This document shows positions 44,874 through 52,720 of a DNA stretch of 56,583 nt, one piece after another. The stretch is taken from contig QCCS01000010.1 of the NCBI GenBank assembly GCA_003281185.1, positions 1 through 56,583 on the forward strand, read 5' to 3'. The first letter of the stretch is position 1. Each line of letters opens with the position of its first letter. The translations under genes and the position numbers were made by a program. Source of the DNA: Prochlorococcus sp. AG-347-M15. Its GTDB lineage: Bacteria > Cyanobacteriota > Cyanobacteriia > PCC-6307 > Cyanobiaceae. The notes under the pieces are model-generated. The model worked only from the letters and a program-made list of their open reading frames with translations. It did not search any database and was not told where the DNA came from.

Positions 44874-44999
44874 TTTAAAAAATTAAATTAGGAAAATATT
44901 ATTAATAAAAAATTATGGAACATAACAAGATTATTGATGAGAAATTTTTATTTGCATATTAGTGGAGTATTAAGGAAATTAATCATTCAAGTTTTGAAA

Positions 45000-45242
45000 T
45001 CAGTTTTTATATCCATATTCCTCTAAGCAATACTCAATTAATTCAATTGATTTATTAAGAGTTCTTTTATTTTTATTTTCTAGATCGAAACATTCATTTA
45101 AAACACGTATAGATTCATTTAAGAATGATTCTTCTTTATTTTTAATATCTTTAACTTGATTTATATAAATTAATTTTTTAATCCCAATTAGGGAAAATAT
45201 GATTATTGATATTGTAAAAATTGCTATTTTGAATTTATTCAT
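45000..45242 (-). CDS. Small single-pass membrane protein
   Basis: An 80-residue protein with an N-terminal helix (4-21) and a Lys/Glu-rich coiled-coil-like tail (ESFLNESIRVLNECFDLE and later RTLNKSIELIEYCLEEYG). Two Cys in the tail. No known family. Confidence 0.55.
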   Translation of the reverse strand: MNKFKIAIFTISIIIFSLIGIKKLIYINQVKDIKNKEESFLNESIRVLNECFDLENKNKRTLNKSIELIEYCLEEYGYKN

Positions 45243-45306
45243 ACAATTAGTTATTACAAATATTTTAATTTACTTAATATCTGGAAATTTTACATAGCTT
45301 ATAGAA

Positions 45307-45408
45307 CTAAGTAATTACATATGTAGCCGCTGTTATTGCTATGGCAGTAATTGAAATGAAGATGTATGGAACAACCTTTAAAGGTATATATAGATTATTT
45401 TTAGACAT
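45307..45408 (-). CDS. Small single-helix membrane protein
   Basis: A 33-residue protein with a helix spanning most of its length (about 8-32; IFISITAIAITAATYVI). Resembles the miniature subunits of photosynthetic complexes in size, but no family match is recognised. Confidence 0.5.
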   Translation of the reverse strand: MSKNNLYIPLKVVPYIFISITAIAITAATYVIT

Positions 45409-45523
45409 AACTAGAACATTTATACAAATAATTACATTCCCTTTAAACTTTATAAGTCTTCAAATATACAAATTAATTTTCTTTGTATAAATTCAATCCT
45501 TTTAAAGATTAACAAATTTATAT

Positions 45524-45730
45524 TCATTGAATTTTCATTAAATAAAGTATCTCTAAATCTTGTCTTGAGTCCGATATTTTTCTTTTTAAAAAGATTAATT
45601 CTTCTTGGCTCATTTTTGATTCTTTTATCATCAATTCTGCTTGTTCAATAGCATGTTCTATATTTCTAATTTTAATTTCTCTTATTGAGGGATCATCTTT
45701 ACATGCTTTTTTAGTATTTGCATCTAACAT
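45524..45730 (-). CDS. Small soluble coiled-coil protein
   Basis: A 68-residue, highly charged helical protein (NIEHAIEQAELMIKESKMSQEELIFLKRKI, quoted in part) predicted to form a helical hairpin. No signal peptide. A conserved picocyanobacterial type by appearance; function unknown. Confidence 0.62.
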   Translation of the reverse strand: MLDANTKKACKDDPSIREIKIRNIEHAIEQAELMIKESKMSQEELIFLKRKISDSRQDLEILYLMKIQ

Positions 45731-45840
45731 ATGTACGAAATAATCACCTTGAATATAGTCTAATTTAAAACTGCATTATGCTACAACCGCAAATTTAAAT
45801 AAAATAAATTATTATTAAAGTAAGAACTTTAACCTTAGCT

Positions 45841-45875
45841 AACCCTCTCTTCAATTGATCGAGTGGGTTTTTTTT
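45841..45875 (+). terminator. Intrinsic terminator with no annotated gene upstream
   Basis: AACCCTCTC (45841-45849) pairs with GAGTGGGTT (45861-45869) with one internal mismatch, then a run of T to 45875. The upstream gene is on the opposite strand, so this plus-strand terminator probably closes a short non-coding transcript starting within 45731-45840. Confidence 0.72.
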
Positions 45876-45909
45876 ATGGTGTAATATACTCCTAGCATTT
45901 ACTATTAAT

Positions 45910-46284
45910 TTGGAAGATTCAAAACTTAATCCTGAGGAAAATAATTCAATCGAATCGTCCCCCAATTTGAATGAAGACAATAAAGATCTTAATGAGGGGA
46001 ATAAAAAAGAAGAAAATGTTAAGGCATTTACAGAATTTCTAGAGAAAGCAAGTAATCAAGATTCTTCAGAAGAAAAAGTAAAACTTGATTCTGAGCAACA
46101 AAAACTAAAAATTGACAAATCACTTTTTAAAAGATTTCTTAATAATGGATTTGATGGCATTTCAACTAATCCGAACTATAAAATGTTGGCATTATTAATA
46201 GTCCTTTTAATTAATCTGTCTCTATTTTTTGTAATTGGTAATATGGGTAAAGCGTTTTTAAGAAATGCAGGAATTATGGGTTAA
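45910..46284 (+). CDS. Hypothetical protein with acidic N-terminus and C-terminal membrane helix
   Basis: A 124-residue protein with a TTG start; a TAATATACT promoter element lies about 28 bases before it (near 45883). Residues 1-75 are acidic and low-complexity (ENNSIESSPNLNEDNKDLNEG), followed by a basic amphipathic segment and a helix (about 95-114). It resembles a tail-anchored thylakoid or membrane protein. Family unknown. Confidence 0.6.
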   Translation: MEDSKLNPEENNSIESSPNLNEDNKDLNEGNKKEENVKAFTEFLEKASNQDSSEEKVKLDSEQQKLKIDKSLFKRFLNNGFDGISTNPNYKMLALLIVLLINLSLFFVIGNMGKAFLRNAGIMG

Positions 46285-46379
46285 AAATTATTTATTTCTT
46301 TTTGGATAGTCATCTTTACAATTTTGATTCTTCAAATGAAACTGTGATATTTTCTTGTCAAAATAATATTTAAAAAAAT

Positions 46380-46541
46380 TTGGATAATAAAGAGCCAGAA
46401 AATCCTGTAGTTTATCTCTCTAATTTAGTCAAGAAATTAGATGTAAAAAATAGAAATGGTTTAGTAGCCTTAGCAATAGTAAACCTTTTAGTGATTCTTT
46501 TATTTAAGTTTTATTTGAAAGGATCTGGATTATTATCTTGA
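46380..46541 (+). CDS. Small tail-anchored membrane protein
   Basis: A 53-residue protein with a TTG start, polar N-terminal half (MDNKEPENPVVYLSNLVKKL) and a C-terminal helix (about 28-46). It follows the preceding gene in the same orientation with similar design (soluble head, C-terminal anchor) and may be co-transcribed. Confidence 0.58.
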   Translation: MDNKEPENPVVYLSNLVKKLDVKNRNGLVALAIVNLLVILLFKFYLKGSGLLS

Positions 46542-46559
46542 ATTTAACTGCTGGTAGTA

Positions 46560-46874
46560 TTATTCAGCATTCTCAAATTGTTTTGCTAATCTAAATGCCT
46601 TCTTAATTATTAGAAAGCCACCATATGCTCCTGCAAGTAAAGGTAATACTATTAAAGGGTTAGGGGAATAATTTGAATAATTTTTCACACCCTCAACATA
46701 TTCATAACCTGAACATTTAAGAAAGATAAAGCTAAAAAATGTGATACTCCAACCAATGATTGATAAAAAGCCACCTTTTTTATCACCTTCGTAGAATCTG
46801 TCTAGACCTAAGCCCCAACCTCCTATTAGGAATATTCCTCTAACAACAGAATTTTTTTCTTGATTTCTAAGCAT
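46560..46874 (-). CDS. TM2-domain membrane protein
   Basis: A 104-residue protein. The TM2 signature is readable: a first helix ending GGWGLGLDRFYEGDKKGGFLSIIGWSI (quoted in part), where the G-x-DRFY-x-G turn separates two helices. A third helix (about 72-92) follows. TM2 proteins are small membrane proteins of unsettled role, possibly tied to membrane or stress processes. Confidence 0.78.
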   Translation of the reverse strand: MLRNQEKNSVVRGIFLIGGWGLGLDRFYEGDKKGGFLSIIGWSITFFSFIFLKCSGYEYVEGVKNYSNYSPNPLIVLPLLAGAYGGFLIIKKAFRLAKQFENAE

Positions 46875-47003
46875 AATAATAAAATGTTCAAAATGAACAT
46901 AACCTATTTGTATTTAAGATGTGAGATGTTCTTACTAAATAATCTTTAAAATAAATTTTTAAAATTTTTTTCTATAAATTACAAAATTATTATTATGTTT
47001 TAA

Positions 47004-47774
47004 TTAAACATTAGATATTGTATTTGAATTCAACAAGGAAATTGAAGGCCTTATATAAATAAAAATAGACCCATACATATCCTTCATAATTCTCATTTCT
47101 TCGTCTAAATATACAATTGAAACCTGACAATTTGGCGATTCTTTATTCCAAGGTAACTTATTCCATACTTCTTTAACTGGATACCATCTATCCATAAGTA
47201 ATTCACTAAATAATGGAATCTTATTAAGTCCATCAACTTTGGAAACTTTTGTCTTTTGTAAGTTCATATCAAGCAAATTGTTTCTTAAAACTAAATCACT
47301 TGCTAGAGTAATTACTCTTCCACCAAAAGTAGGCAATAGTTTGAACCAACCTAAGATAGGAATTGTTGTGAGTCCAAATATAGTAGTGTCAAAAGTAGAT
47401 ATAAATTCTTTTTTGTCAAAATCAATCTTTTGAGCAATTCTCCCAATAGTTGATATGCCAAAGGATCCTACTTGCAATTGATGTAATTTAAAAAAAAGAT
47501 TACTTTTAAATTCATCATTTAATGCCTTTTCAATAGCAAGGAAAAAAGGAGAACTTCGAAATAATTCAACATTAGAAAAAATTAATTCCCACTCTCCAGA
47601 CAATAATTTTTCTGATATTTCAAAATTAAAGTCTTTAAGAGCATCAATCAATTCATCCATTTCATTAGATTTTTCCTCATACATTGGAGAAATAAATTTA
47701 TTTAATCTTTGCCCTCTATCTGTAACAGCAGCTATTTTATATATATTTGACTTGATCTCTCCAATTTCTTTCAT
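47004..47774 (-). CDS. PAP/fibrillin family protein (plastid lipid-associated type)
   Basis: A 256-residue protein with the fibrillin pattern: LSGEWELIFSNVELFRSSPFFLAIEKAL near 58-85, and a C-terminal strand set with VYLDEEMRIMKDMYGSIFIYIRP. Fibrillins bind lipids or quinones at thylakoids and plastoglobules. A second, shorter family member lies at 50201-50743. No signal peptide. Confidence 0.83.
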   Translation of the reverse strand: MKEIGEIKSNIYKIAAVTDRGQRLNKFISPMYEEKSNEMDELIDALKDFNFEISEKLLSGEWELIFSNVELFRSSPFFLAIEKALNDEFKSNLFFKLHQLQVGSFGISTIGRIAQKIDFDKKEFISTFDTTIFGLTTIPILGWFKLLPTFGGRVITLASDLVLRNNLLDMNLQKTKVSKVDGLNKIPLFSELLMDRWYPVKEVWNKLPWNKESPNCQVSIVYLDEEMRIMKDMYGSIFIYIRPSISLLNSNTISNV

Positions 47775-47859
47775 AACTCCAATACAAGAAATACTAGTTA
47801 ATCTTAGGAATTTAATTTGAAGTTGATGGCAATTTTAATAATGCTGGTAATAAAATCAA

Positions 47860-48042
47860 TTAATATTCTCCCCACCTTTTACCAATATCAAAACCCCATT
47901 CAGTGGTTAATCTAATTACTTCATCATGATTCTTGCATTTTGAAAGAGATAACTTTTTACTAGGATTATTTTTTATTAACTCAGCAATTTGATTAAGTTG
48001 CTCTATTTTTTTTAGAAAATTACTTAGATCTTTATCTGACAT
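47860..48042 (-). CDS. Nif11-like domain protein
   Basis: A 60-residue protein starting MSDKDLSNFLKKIEQLNQIAELIK and ending EVIRLTTEWGFDIGKRWGEY. This is the Nif11-like helical leader domain pattern (an FL start, then the aa-x-GF segment). There is no double-Gly cleavage site and no Cys core, so it is not a complete lanthipeptide precursor; it is more likely a stand-alone Nif11 domain protein. Confidence 0.75.
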   Translation of the reverse strand: MSDKDLSNFLKKIEQLNQIAELIKNNPSKKLSLSKCKNHDEVIRLTTEWGFDIGKRWGEY

Positions 48043-48046
48043 TTAT

Positions 48047-48154
48047 CTAGGAAGTAAATTTTTGATCATAAGTAAATATGTAATAAAGAACCCAGGCAAC
48101 ACCAATAATAAGAATTGCAATCATTATATTTACTGACCAAACTACTTCTATCAT
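48047..48154 (-). CDS. Small single-helix membrane protein
   Basis: A 35-residue protein (MIEVVWSVNIMIAILIIG start, TYDQKFTS end) with one helix (about 4-27). It ends 5 bases before the start of the Nif11-like gene, so the two may be expressed together. Family unknown. Confidence 0.6.
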   Translation of the reverse strand: MIEVVWSVNIMIAILIIGVAWVLYYIFTYDQKFTS

Positions 48155-48277
48155 TAAATTTTTTTATATATTTTTAATATATCCAAAATTTAAACTAAAT
48201 TAACTGTAAATAATTAAAATCTTGAACAATTCGCTACTACTAAGTATATAAAATAGTCTTAAACAGTTTAAAAAATT

Positions 48278-48457
48278 ATGGGAGAAGCTAAGAGAAGGGA
48301 AGAATTAGGCTTACCACCTAGAGAAAAGAAAAAGGAAAAAGAAACATCGAAAAATCAACTAAACAAAATTTTAAATAAATATCCTTATTTACCTTTCATT
48401 TTAGGTTTTTCATTACTAACAATATTAATTCTCGATTTAGTTAATTACTACAAATAG
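48278..48457 (+). CDS. DUF2839-like small membrane protein
   Basis: A 59-residue protein starting MGEAKRREELGLPPREKKKE, the recognisable start of the cyanobacterial DUF2839 family, followed by a C-terminal helix (about 39-56). Function unknown. Confidence 0.8.
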   Translation: MGEAKRREELGLPPREKKKEKETSKNQLNKILNKYPYLPFILGFSLLTILILDLVNYYK

Positions 48458-48542
48458 ATACATAAAAAATGGATACTTTTAGCGGAAGATAAGATTATCT
48501 TCGCAATTGCGAAATTATTTTTCCATAATAAAAATAAAACTC

Positions 48543-48728
48543 ATGAAACTGATTAACCCCTCATGTGCCTTAATTTTAGGAGCACTAACTTTGTTTCCAA
48601 TATCTAATGCTAATGCAGGTGGCTGCAGTTCTCATACTGAGAAGAAGGCAGAAATTGAATGCTTGTCTGATGATAAAAAATGTATAGAAGCGAAAGAAAA
48701 AGAATCACTATACAAAGTTGAGGCCTAA
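48543..48728 (+). CDS. Small secreted Cys-containing protein
   Basis: A 61-residue protein; the ATG at 48543 is preferred over the TTG at 48507 because it gives a standard signal peptide (MKLINPSCALILGALTLF, cleavage near ANAGG). The mature part has GGCSSHTEKKAEIEC and KKCIEAKEK, three Cys. It resembles the product at 34649-34882 in layout. It is directly followed (0 bases) by the next gene. Confidence 0.65.
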   Translation: MKLINPSCALILGALTLFPISNANAGGCSSHTEKKAEIECLSDDKKCIEAKEKESLYKVEA

Positions 48729-49031
48729 ATGTTTGATAATCTTGGAACTGCTCTAGTACAGGCATTAGGCTTCTTTGCTGTTTTTGGTTTTTTTGTATAT
48801 CAAACTTTATTCGCAGATAGTAAACCTAAAAATTCCAAATCAAATCCTAAAAAAACAAAGATTTCTGTCACAAAAGAATCAATTAAAAAAGAACCTAAAA
48901 AAGGTTTATTTAACATAAAATCTAAACCTGTTGAAGAGAATTTACCAGTCCAAAAAAAGGGATTATTTGGGAGAAAAAAAGAAGTTATCAAAGAAGAGAT
49001 TAAACCAAAGAAAAAAGGTTGGTTCAAATAG
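48729..49031 (+). CDS. Lys-rich protein with N-terminal membrane helix
   Basis: A 100-residue protein: helix about 10-30, then a tail of repeated KKGLF and KEPKKG motifs (KKGLFNIKSK, QKKGLFGRKK, KKKGWFK). The repeats read like a basic linear motif array that may bind nucleic acid or acidic lipids. It immediately follows the small secreted protein gene. Family unknown. Confidence 0.66.
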   Translation: MFDNLGTALVQALGFFAVFGFFVYQTLFADSKPKNSKSNPKKTKISVTKESIKKEPKKGLFNIKSKPVEENLPVQKKGLFGRKKEVIKEEIKPKKKGWFK

Positions 49032-49117
49032 GTAAAGGTACTTAAACTCTTTTTTGATATCTTTTATACAAAAACTTTTTTTAGTAACTTTATAATTTAA
49101 AGAAGAAAATATTCAAA

Positions 49118-49252
49118 ATGAACCATAGAGAAATCACAAAAAAATATAGCGAGTTACTTAACAAGGCTGAGTTTGCTACTGGCCGTAAGGAAGTTGTAGG
49201 TCTTTTAAAGAAAGCTGCCAAATTGAAATCTCAGATTGAAATTAACTATTAG
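49118..49252 (+). CDS. Small basic helical protein
   Basis: A 44-residue protein with a Lys-rich amphipathic helix (KKYSELLNKAEFATGRKEV, then GLLKKAAKLKSQIEINY). No membrane helix or Cys. A conserved Prochlorococcus small protein by appearance; function unknown. Confidence 0.65.
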   Translation: MNHREITKKYSELLNKAEFATGRKEVVGLLKKAAKLKSQIEINY

Positions 49253-49337
49253 ATTTTAAAATTCGTATAATTCTAAATGTAAAAAATTTTTTTAAATAAG
49301 TTTTTACATGAGATAATCTGCATAGATTATTTTTTTT

Positions 49338-49517
49338 ATGAATAAAAAAGGTTATACAACTGAAAGCGGTGGTAGGCAAAATGGTTTTGCAATTGAACCT
49401 GAAATTAATCCCATATCAGAAGGCGAATCAAAGAAATCCATATTTTTATTTATTGGAATATTATTACCTTTTCTAATAGGCGGTTTTTATTATTTAAGGA
49501 CTCTGAATATATTCTGA
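49338..49517 (+). CDS. Psb34-like (Ssl1498 family) light-harvesting-like protein
   Basis: A 59-residue protein: MNKKGYTTESGGRQNGFAIEP start and one C-terminal helix (about 34-51). The YTTExGGRxNxFAIEP pattern matches the Ssl1498/Psb34 family of single-helix light-harvesting-like proteins, which bind photosystem II assembly intermediates in some cyanobacteria. No chlorophyll-binding motif of the ELIP type is seen. Confidence 0.75.
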   Translation: MNKKGYTTESGGRQNGFAIEPEINPISEGESKKSIFLFIGILLPFLIGGFYYLRTLNIF

Positions 49518-49521
49518 TATT

Positions 49522-49701
49522 TTATAAGCCATTTTTAGCAATATATTCTTCTGAACTAACTATATCTTGCATTAAGCCCTCTGATGAAGGATTAAATCCA
49601 TTTTGCTCTAAAAAAGACTTAACCTTTTCAAATTTTTGCTGAATTTTTTTTGTATATGGGGTTGTCATCAAATAATCATCTTTTTCTGTTGAATAGTTCA
49701 T
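49522..49701 (-). CDS. Small soluble hypothetical protein
   Basis: A 59-residue protein, charged and helical (TTPYTKKIQQKFEKVKSFL, then a NGFNPSSEGLMQDIVSSEEYIAKNGL tail, quoted in part). It is convergent with the Psb34-like gene, 4 bases apart. Function unknown. Confidence 0.62.
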   Translation of the reverse strand: MNYSTEKDDYLMTTPYTKKIQQKFEKVKSFLEQNGFNPSSEGLMQDIVSSEEYIAKNGL

Positions 49702-49837
49702 TTGATTAACGGATTACTTTTACAATCAAATTTTGCAAAATATGCTCTTGCTAGTGAAGTTATAAATATTACATAAATAATTTAATAGTAATAAATACTT
49801 ATAAATTGTTTGTGCGAGATCGCTATTGGTTGATTTT

Positions 49838-50122
49838 TTAAAGAGTACTTATAGTAACTAGTTCCATTAAATCTCTGGACTGCAGATATTTTTGAAATAC
49901 TTCAGAATAGAATGCTTTTTTAGCAGCAAATTTTGATTCGAATTCTATTATTAATCCAAGCTGCCCTCCGTCCCATTCATTTGAGGTGGATTCTTGTATC
50001 AAATCTCTTTTAACTATTACTCCTCCCACAGATTTAATCCAAGGTAATACTGTCCTTATATATTCCAGAAATAAATCAGTATTTGGAATTGAAATTTTCT
50101 TTAGCCAATAACTCTTTGTCAT
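49838..50122 (-). CDS. DUF1330-like small protein
   Basis: A 94-residue protein read from the ATG at 50122. The arrangement FLEYIRTVLPWIKSVGGVIV and later LIIEFESKFAAKKAFYSEVFQKYL resembles the ferredoxin-like alpha/beta DUF1330/EthD-type dimeric fold. No catalytic residue recognised. Confidence 0.68.
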   Translation of the reverse strand: MTKSYWLKKISIPNTDLFLEYIRTVLPWIKSVGGVIVKRDLIQESTSNEWDGGQLGLIIEFESKFAAKKAFYSEVFQKYLQSRDLMELVTISTL

Positions 50123-50200
50123 CAAACCAACATATTCTGGGTAGAATATAGCACATGGAGGTAAGTATTTATCCTTAGCTATATATTAAGCAGTTATTAA

Positions 50201-50743
50201 ATGGAATCCGAAGACGATTTATTAAATTTACTTCTCAAATCTCCAAATTCAGAGAGTATACAGAATATTGCCGAACAACTTGAAATTGATCATAATTTTT
50301 CCTTTAGCAAAGATAGAAATGATTTACAGGGTGTTTGGGAGCTTAGGTGGAGTAGTTCTAATAGTCCCTTTTTAAAATATTCTCCTTTTATTGATAATCT
50401 TCAAATTCTTGATCCCTTAAATTTAACTGGTCTTAATTTACTTAAACCTAGAGGAATAAAATCAATTATTGGTACTGGTATTTTAATAAAAATTAATTAC
50501 ATAAATGAAAAAAAAATTGGGGTCAAATTTACACATGCTGGTGTTATAGGTCCTAAATTCGGAAGAAAAAATGTAAAGGCTATGAAAGAAATAAATAATG
50601 AACAATTAGGGTGGTTAGAGATAACTTATTTAAGTAATAAGCTTAGAATCTGCAGAGGTGATAAAGGCACTTTATTTGTTTTAAGAAAAATAAATTCACC
50701 GGCTTTATTCAAGAATTTTAAGGAATTTATTAAAATCTATTAA
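50201..50743 (+). CDS. PAP/fibrillin family protein
   Basis: A 180-residue protein of the fibrillin type: LQGVWELRWSSSNSPFLKYSPF (about 42-63) is the family core, with a C-terminal LEITYLSNKLRICRGDKGTLFVL motif. Probably a lipid- or quinone-binding thylakoid protein. It is the second such gene in the window and is divergent from the DUF1330-like gene. Confidence 0.8.
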   Translation: MESEDDLLNLLLKSPNSESIQNIAEQLEIDHNFSFSKDRNDLQGVWELRWSSSNSPFLKYSPFIDNLQILDPLNLTGLNLLKPRGIKSIIGTGILIKINYINEKKIGVKFTHAGVIGPKFGRKNVKAMKEINNEQLGWLEITYLSNKLRICRGDKGTLFVLRKINSPALFKNFKEFIKIY

Positions 50744-50752
50744 AAATATCAA

Positions 50753-51046
50753 TTAATTCTTTATCCAAATAGCTTTTAATACGAAATAAATTGGTAAATA
50801 TTTAAAAGATTCTTTAGGTATTTCATAACTTAAGAATTTTAGTGCTTCTTCTAACCAGTAACCAATATCAAATCCTAAGAGAATTTTTTCTAAAACAAAC
50901 CAAAATTCTTTATCAAATATAATTCTGAAGTTTAAGTAAATATATTCCCAATGAAAGGTATTCCAATATTGGGTTAAAAATGAGGATAAAATAAGCCAAA
51001 GTGATATAAATATAAAACTTTTAAGAAATTTATAAAATTTTTTCAT
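50753..51046 (-). CDS. Hypothetical membrane protein
   Basis: A 97-residue protein, hydrophobic and aromatic-rich (helix 10-25, then WNTFHWEYIYLNFRIIF and later helices). Its ATG overlaps the TGA of a possible upstream mini-gene (ATGA at 51043-51046). No known family. Confidence 0.55.
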   Translation of the reverse strand: MKKFYKFLKSFIFISLWLILSSFLTQYWNTFHWEYIYLNFRIIFDKEFWFVLEKILLGFDIGYWLEEALKFLSYEIPKESFKYLPIYFVLKAIWIKN

Positions 51047-51114
51047 ATACCATCAACTGTCTTATTGAATTTCAAATATCCCTTATTATTGTTAGGATCA
51101 AATTTTATTTCCAT
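51043..51114 (-). CDS. Possible 23-residue peptide coupled to downstream gene
   Basis: ATG to TGA, MEIKFDPNNNKGYLKFNKTVDGI. Its stop overlaps the next start. Upstream, the same frame is open back to the TAG that ends the small membrane protein at 51178-51303, adding a hydrophobic segment without ATG. It may be the 3' part of a gene interrupted by that stop. Confidence 0.25.
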   Translation of the reverse strand: MEIKFDPNNNKGYLKFNKTVDGI

Positions 51115-51177
51115 GAAATATATCCAAAAAGATATAAAAATATTTAGAAAATAGTAAATATTCGTGGGATTAATAAT

Positions 51178-51303
51178 CTATTGTTCTTTTTTTAGATTCT
51201 GTGCCTTTAGATTTTTTTTCTTAAGAAAAAATCCTAAAAACAGAAAAGTAGAATATATTAGTAAACTTAAGGCAAAAATTGAGACTATCTTTGAAATATC
51301 CAT
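51178..51303 (-). CDS. Small single-helix membrane protein
   Basis: A 41-residue protein with one helix (about 6-27) and a basic tail (LKKKNLKAQNLKKEQ). Frame continues after the TAG for 38 sense codons to 51046. Function unknown. Confidence 0.5.
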   Translation of the reverse strand: MDISKIVSIFALSLLIYSTFLFLGFFLKKKNLKAQNLKKEQ

Positions 51304-51422
51304 AAAAGATTTTTTAACATAGATTACAGCATTTTTTGGAAAGTTTTATCTGTGGTAATGATTTTTTTATTTATCACGATAACGAGCTTCAATTATTAAG
51401 CTAATAATATTATTTAAATCAT

Positions 51423-51827
51423 ATGCATGTAGCTTTTGCCTGGAGCCTTTGTTTATCAGTTGGTGTTGTTTTATTATCAATTATTCCATTAACTATAGGT
51501 CGAGTGAAAGCGGGATATTCTGTTGAAAATATGTCTGCTCCAAGGGCTTTATTCGATGAATTACCTTCTTTTGGAAAAAGAGCAGTTTGGTGTCATCAAA
51601 ATTGTTGGGAAAGTATTTCCCTACATGCACCCGCATGTCTTCTTTGTTTGATTACTTTAACTGACTCTAATATTGCAATAATTGCAGCATTGATTCATCC
51701 TATTTTTCGTTTTTTATATATTGGTGCATATGTATTTAATATCCCAACAGCTAGAGGTTTAATGTGGGCCTCAGGAATTTTTACAACACTTTTGCTTTAC
51801 AAAGAAGGCTTAACACAATTGATATAA
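51423..51827 (+). CDS. MAPEG family membrane protein
   Basis: A 134-residue four-helix protein. The MAPEG pattern is visible: an N-terminal helix, then RAVWCHQNCWESISLHAPACL (near 53-74) and AALIHPIFRFLYIGAYVFNIPTARGL (quoted in part). MAPEG proteins are membrane-bound glutathione transferases or peroxidases and eicosanoid-type enzymes; in cyanobacteria a role in lipid peroxide defence is plausible. Confidence 0.83.
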   Translation: MHVAFAWSLCLSVGVVLLSIIPLTIGRVKAGYSVENMSAPRALFDELPSFGKRAVWCHQNCWESISLHAPACLLCLITLTDSNIAIIAALIHPIFRFLYIGAYVFNIPTARGLMWASGIFTTLLLYKEGLTQLI

Positions 51828-51832
51828 ACTAT

Positions 51833-52702
51833 TTAAACAATAAACTTTTCTAAATCTTTTAATTGATATTCATTGATTAGTTTCACTTTATTTGATTTTG
51901 CTAGTTGATGAGCAGACTTTGTAAAGCCAGATTTTGAGACTATTATTGCATGTGTACCTTTCCAAAATAATTTACCAGCTGAAATCTCCTGAACTGCCTT
52001 ATTTCCAATGGCTTTTTCATGATCTTTGCATTGAATACATATTCTCAAGTCATTTATTGACGCAATTAAGTCAACTCCTTGATCTCCTGTATTAGGGGTT
52101 TCTTTTACTTCCCAGCCATTTTGTTTGAGAATTTCCATACAATAATTTTCAAACCTAATACCTTTTTTGTAGTTTTCTTTGTTTTTACTTGAGTAGTTTT
52201 TTTCTATTAGGTTTAAGCATGATTTCTCTATTTGACTTGCTATGAATACAAACCAATCTTCAGTCTCGAGCTTTCGAATAGATCCAATTATCTCATCATT
52301 AATAGTAGGATTTTCATAACAATATGATCTCCACTTTTCGAAAAATAATTCCATACTGCCAAATTTTTTTAAAATTACTTTTTCCCAGAAGTATGGTATA
52401 CCCTCTTTAAATCGCTTGGATCCATTTAATATATTTTTCTCAATAGCTTTTTCATCAAGAGGAGGATTGCCAATCCATTTTTTATAATCCTCGTTACCGT
52501 AGGCATCTATTTCCCTTAATCTGATTCTCTCCTCTAACAAATTGTATTTGTTTTCTTCTATTAAATTATTAATTGTTTGAATAAAGAAATTGGAATTTAA
52601 GGCATTATTTAAATAAAACTTTTTCTTTTTAATTTGATAATCCCTTACAATTATAAAAATTAAAAAAATGATAAAAATAATTAAAATAAAAAAAATTTTC
52701 AT
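51833..52702 (-). CDS. Membrane-anchored Mrr-like restriction endonuclease family protein
   Basis: A 289-residue protein. A strong N-terminal helix (3-19) is followed by a helical linker and a C-terminal PD-(D/E)XK nuclease domain of the Mrr type: GIRFENYCMEIL (Glu185), GDQGVDLIA (Asp211), ICIQCKDH (Gln224, Lys226). Membrane anchoring of such a nuclease is notable. It converges with the MAPEG gene by 5 bases. No partner methylase is in the window. Confidence 0.83.
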   Translation of the reverse strand: MKIFFILIIFIIFLIFIIVRDYQIKKKKFYLNNALNSNFFIQTINNLIEENKYNLLEERIRLREIDAYGNEDYKKWIGNPPLDEKAIEKNILNGSKRFKEGIPYFWEKVILKKFGSMELFFEKWRSYCYENPTINDEIIGSIRKLETEDWFVFIASQIEKSCLNLIEKNYSSKNKENYKKGIRFENYCMEILKQNGWEVKETPNTGDQGVDLIASINDLRICIQCKDHEKAIGNKAVQEISAGKLFWKGTHAIIVSKSGFTKSAHQLAKSNKVKLINEYQLKDLEKFIV

Positions 52703-52720
52703 CTAAATTTTATTTTCGAT

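Noticed and set aside
44910..44960. 15-codon ORF on the plus strand
   Set aside because: Too short, no ribosome-binding site and no coupling to a neighbour.
45795..45980. Minus-strand reading frame of 61 codons
   Set aside because: Runs through a terminator hairpin and the start of the real plus-strand gene at 45910; composition is poor.
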